From NCBI GenBank assembly GCA_052144935.1, contig JBKQPR010000362.1, positions 11,434 through 75,433 of the forward strand: a stretch of 64,000 bases of DNA, written 5' to 3'. Position numbers and translations under genes: made by a program. The DNA comes from JOPF133 sp052144935 (GTDB lineage Bacteria; Acidobacteriota; Terriglobia; Bryobacterales; Bryobacteraceae). This document shows positions 61,342 to 64,000 of the stretch, in pieces; position 1 is the stretch's first letter; each line of letters begins with the position of its first letter. A model generated the notes under the pieces. The model saw only the letters and a list, made by a program, of their open reading frames with translations. It searched no databases and was not told the DNA's origin.

Positions 61342-64000
61342 CTATTTCAGCTTCGCATATTCCGCCTGGGCTTCCTTCAGTATGGGGACATCGGGATCGG
61401 CGTCTTTCCAGAGTGTCAGGAAATCCCGATAGGCGGCGCGTGCTCTGGCCGTGTCGCCCTGCAAAGCGTACGCGCGTGCCAGTCCCAGCCGGGCCAGCGC
61501 GCCCCAGGGAAAGTTCATCACCACTCCCCGATGGTCGATGAACTTCTGAAATTCCGCTGCTGCCGCCTTGCCGTCGTGCAGCATGAGATAGGCTTGCCCA
61601 CGCACATAAACCGGGCACAGGAATACCGTGAATTGCGATGGTTCGCTAAGTTCGATGGTGTTCGCCGCCTTCAGTAGTTCGATGGCCTTGTTCGGGTCTT
61701 GGCCTTCCAGGGCGACCGCCGCCCGGATGGTGGGCAGCCAATACCTCTTGACCAGCGTGTCCAGCGGGAAGGTCTTGTCGAGTTCGGCCGCCAGCTTCTC
61801 CGGCCCTGCCGTGTCGCCTGCCCGAGCCAGGGCCAGCGCCGCCATCGCCCGCACATCCCGGTTCGGGGCCAGCTTCACTGCTGCATGGGCCTCGGCACGC
61901 GCCTGCTCCCGGTTGCCCGATTCCACCTCGCGCAGCGCTGCCGCTGCCTGATAGGCCGCGGCAGCCTCCTTGGCTTCGTGGCGCTGGGCGGAATCCATCG
62001 CTCGCCCGGTCAGCTCGTGCGCGTTCTTCAGCTTGCCGTACCAACCTTCGGTGTCCGCTTGCGTGGCCAGCATCAGGTCTTCCGAACCCGGCTTTCCCAT
62101 GGCGCCTGAGAGCAACTGCGCCATCTGCGCCGCATCGCCCTTCAGAAAAGCCAACCAGTAGCGGCTCTGGAGCAGGAACTCGCCCTCCAGCTTGCGCTCC
62201 TCCGCCTGCTTGTACACCGCCTCCGCTTCATCCAGCCGGTTGAAGACCGTGTAGGTTATGCCGAGGTTGAGATGGTTGACTGCATTACCTGGATCCAGGC
62301 GCAGCGCCTCTCGAAATACCGCCAGTGCTTTTTCCCAGTCTCCCAGGGCGGAGGAATAGAATCCCACCGCCACGTAAGGTAGGTCGTCTCTGGGGTAGGT
62401 CTGCTGCCAGAATTCGGCGGTCTGCACCGCCTTCTCCAGTTCTCCCGTCACGTAGAAGTAGTAATAGCCCTCGATGCTGAACCGCTCCCGTTCGCTTACC
62501 TTCTCCCGCAGCGCGTAAGCCTTGCGTACATATTCGGCGCCCCGCCCCCCTTCGTTGAGTTCGAAGTAATTCCCTCCGATCCGGGCGTAGGCCGTGGCAA
62601 AATTCGGATCAAGCTCCACGGCGCGCTGGAAGAAGGGCCGCGCGGCTGTATTCCCTTTCGCATTTTCCGTCTTTCGTCCCAGGCTGTAGGCTTTCAGCGC
62701 CTCCAGCGATGGCGTGGTCGCTTCCTCCACCGGGGTGGCGTATCTCTGCACGGAACTGAGCGACTCGCCCAGTTTCCTCCGCAAACGGACTGCCGCGGCG
62801 TCCAGAGCCTTGAGCACCGCTTCCTTGCCCGCCGCCTGCTCCTGGGCTTCCGCCAGCACATCCCCCGTATCGCAGTTCACGGCCTTCAGGCCAATCACGT
62901 ACTGGCTGCCTAGCGGCGCGATCGAACCCGCCAGCATGGCCTTGCTGCTTGTGCGCTGGCAGACCTCGCGCGTGACCTCCGGCGTCAACCGGTCGCCCGC
63001 CGTACGCCCCATCAGCTTCAAGGTCTCATTCACCTTGCGGTCGGAAACCAGGTTGAGAAAGGGGGATTGCTCAAGCTGCACCGAGAGTCCCTGCTTCAGC
63101 GTGTCGTCGAAAACGCTATCGCCCGTGGTGTTGGTGAAATCGGCGAGGATAATGGAGTCTTTGTCCGTCAGCGGCCTGGCTTGATGCGAGTGGTAGTACA
63201 AGCCGCCGGCGACGAGCACGGCAGCCAGTAACAGCATCAGCATCAGACCGAACCGGCGTTTTCGCCAGGCCCGCTGGACGATCTTCTCACCCGGTTCCTG
63301 CCGTATCCCCTCCAGCGCGGTCTGTAACTCGGCCGCCGACTGCCACCGCTCGGCCGGGTCGTTCGCCAACGCCTTTGCAATCACCGGAGCCACGCCGGAT
63401 GCCGGCGCCTCTCCCGCCAACTCCGCCAGCACCCGTCCGAAGGAGTAGATGTCGGACCGCGCATCGAGCGGCTCACCTCGTGCCTGCTCGGGCGACATGT
63501 ACCCGCTGGTCCCCGTCACCGTCGATTGCGCCACCGGGCCGTCTTCTCGGCTCACCTTCGCCAGACCGAAGTCCGTCAGCTTCACCTGCCCGGAGCCGGT
63601 CACGAACAGGTTGTCCGGTTTGATGTCGCGATGCACGATTCCCCGCCCGTGCGCGGCCGCGAGGGCCTGGGCGACCTGGATGGCGATCTCGAAGAACTCG
63701 GCCTCGCCCAACTGGCCCCGCGCCATCCGCGCTCGCAGCGGCTCGCCTTCGAGAAACTCCATCGCCAGGAAGACCCGGCCCGATGCTTCGCTCAGCTCAT
63801 ACAGCGTGCAGATGCCGGGGTGATTCAAGGCGCCGATCACGCGCGCCTCGCGGCGCATTCGCTCCAGCGCCGGCGGATACGCCGCCAACTCCTCGGGCAG
63901 GAACTTCAGCGCCACCACCCGGCCCAGCGTCAGATCCTCGGCCTTGTACACCACCCCCATGGCTCCCCGCCCGGCCTCTGCCAGTATCCGGTAGTGCGAG
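61342..64000 (-). CDS. Ser/Thr protein kinase with TPR repeats, copy 2 (5' end beyond window)
   Basis: At least 885 residues; the frame remains open to the window edge and reads HYRILAEAGRGAMGVVYKAE there, so the start lies outside. Kinase motifs HRDIKPDNLFV, DFGLAKVSRED and GTSGYMSPEQARGEPLDARS, a membrane helix (FGLMLMLLLAAVLVAGGLYY) and the same FlgO-like and TPR region as copy 1 (ILADFTNTTGDSVFDDTLKQ). The kinase domain differs clearly from copy 1, while the periplasmic part is nearly the same. This suggests that the periplasmic domain was copied onto a different kinase, or that gene conversion keeps it uniform. Probably one operon with copy 1. Confidence 0.92.
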   Translation of the reverse strand, partial: SHYRILAEAGRGAMGVVYKAEDLTLGRVVALKFLPEELAAYPPALERMRREARVIGALNHPGICTLYELSEASGRVFLAMEFLEGEPLRARMARGQLGEAEFFEIAIQVAQALAAAHGRGIVHRDIKPDNLFVTGSGQVKLTDFGLAKVSREDGPVAQSTVTGTSGYMSPEQARGEPLDARSDIYSFGRVLAELAGEAPASGVAPVIAKALANDPAERWQSAAELQTALEGIRQEPGEKIVQRAWRKRRFGLMLMLLLAAVLVAGGLYYHSHQARPLTDKDSIILADFTNTTGDSVFDDTLKQGLSVQLEQSPFLNLVSDRKVNETLKLMGRTAGDRLTPEVTREVCQRTSSKAMLAGSIAPLGSQYVIGLKAVNCDTGDVLAEAQEQAAGKEAVLKALDAAAVRLRRKLGESLSSVQRYATPVEEATTPSLEALKAYSLGRKTENAKGNTAARPFFQRAVELDPNFATAYARIGGNYFELNEGGRGAEYVRKAYALREKVSERERFSIEGYYYFYVTGELEKAVQTAEFWQQTYPRDDLPYVAVGFYSSALGDWEKALAVFREALRLDPGNAVNHLNLGITYTVFNRLDEAEAVYKQAEERKLEGEFLLQSRYWLAFLKGDAAQMAQLLSGAMGKPGSEDLMLATQADTEGWYGKLKNAHELTGRAMDSAQRHEAKEAAAAYQAAAALREVESGNREQARAEAHAAVKLAPNRDVRAMAALALARAGDTAGPEKLAAELDKTFPLDTLVKRYWLPTIRAAVALEGQDPNKAIELLKAANTIELSEPSQFTVFLCPVYVRGQAYLMLHDGKAAAAEFQKFIDHRGVVMNFPWGALARLGLARAYALQGDTARARAAYRDFLTLWKDADPDVPILKEAQAEYAKLK

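Noticed and set aside
1..64000. tRNA or rRNA genes
   Set aside because: Looked for T-loop GTTCGA-type motifs with matching stems and for rRNA sequence; the few matches lie inside protein genes.

Overview
The window looks like chromosome of a soil acidobacterium, most likely the Solibacter/Bryobacter lineage. DNA is GC-rich throughout. Several genes carry lineage-typical architectures: a secreted metalloprotease ending in a repeat like the Solibacter C-terminal domain, a VWFA-related Acidobacterial-domain protein next to a giant Oar/TonB-receptor-like outer-membrane protein, tandem Ser/Thr kinases with TPR tails, Uma2 endonucleases, many Tat-exported Gfo/Idh/MocA oxidoreductases and an exported molybdenum hydroxylase. 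This taxonomic call is inference from gene content; no rRNA or tRNA gene was seen.

Layout. 1-3.6 kb: rlmN with an apparent one-base frameshift, a four-copy hairpin repeat, a secreted unknown and a decayed tyrosine recombinase. 3.6-6.5 kb: small DUF1858/ScdA_N-like protein overlapping an ADP-forming acyl-CoA synthetase/GNAT fusion. 6.5-8.7 kb: Septu-like HNH nuclease/ATPase pair (candidate antiphage system), placed directly behind 8.7-13.1 kb, a two-gene version of the four-domain BadF/BcrA activase plus 2-hydroxyacyl-CoA dehydratase-like system. 13.2-18.3 kb: tandem repeat, Tat oxidoreductase, and a sodium:solute symporter coupled to a GH109-like enzyme. 18.3-20.5 kb: LpxL-type acyltransferase and a gene graveyard (gluconolactonase tail, OmpR regulator, histidine kinase tail). 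20.5-31.2 kb: secreted proteins, YceI, MarR with a well-formed promoter/operator, an Nramp-USP metal transporter behind a perfect palindrome, and a matrixin-like protease with a coupled small secreted partner. 31.2-37 kb: tsaB overlapping a DUF5060-type glycosidase, an S41 peptidase lacking the expected serine, tandem Uma2 genes. 37-42.6 kb: homoserine dehydrogenase, methyltransferase, DsbA-like protein, a pair of large stem-loops in otherwise empty DNA, and a uroporphyrinogen-decarboxylase-type methyltransferase followed by a broken paralogue. 42.6-51.4 kb: sugar MFS transporter divergent from a Tat glycosidase-like protein, a GH3 remnant, and a nitroreductase/2Fe-2S/molybdopterin operon. 51.7-64 kb: VWFA protein, TonB-receptor-like protein and two tandem kinase-TPR paralogues, the second cut by the window edge.

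The genes fit a heterotroph that imports and strips glycans, handles metals and exports redox enzymes. The sequence is also rich in small repeats: at least two dispersed families (GGGGYGCCCYYTGGGCC and the GCGGAGACGCGGAG palindrome) and two local tandem arrays. Several repeats lie at gene edges or appear to contribute coding sequence. Truncated genes are frequent, which suggests active local turnover. No complete mobile element or CRISPR array was found.
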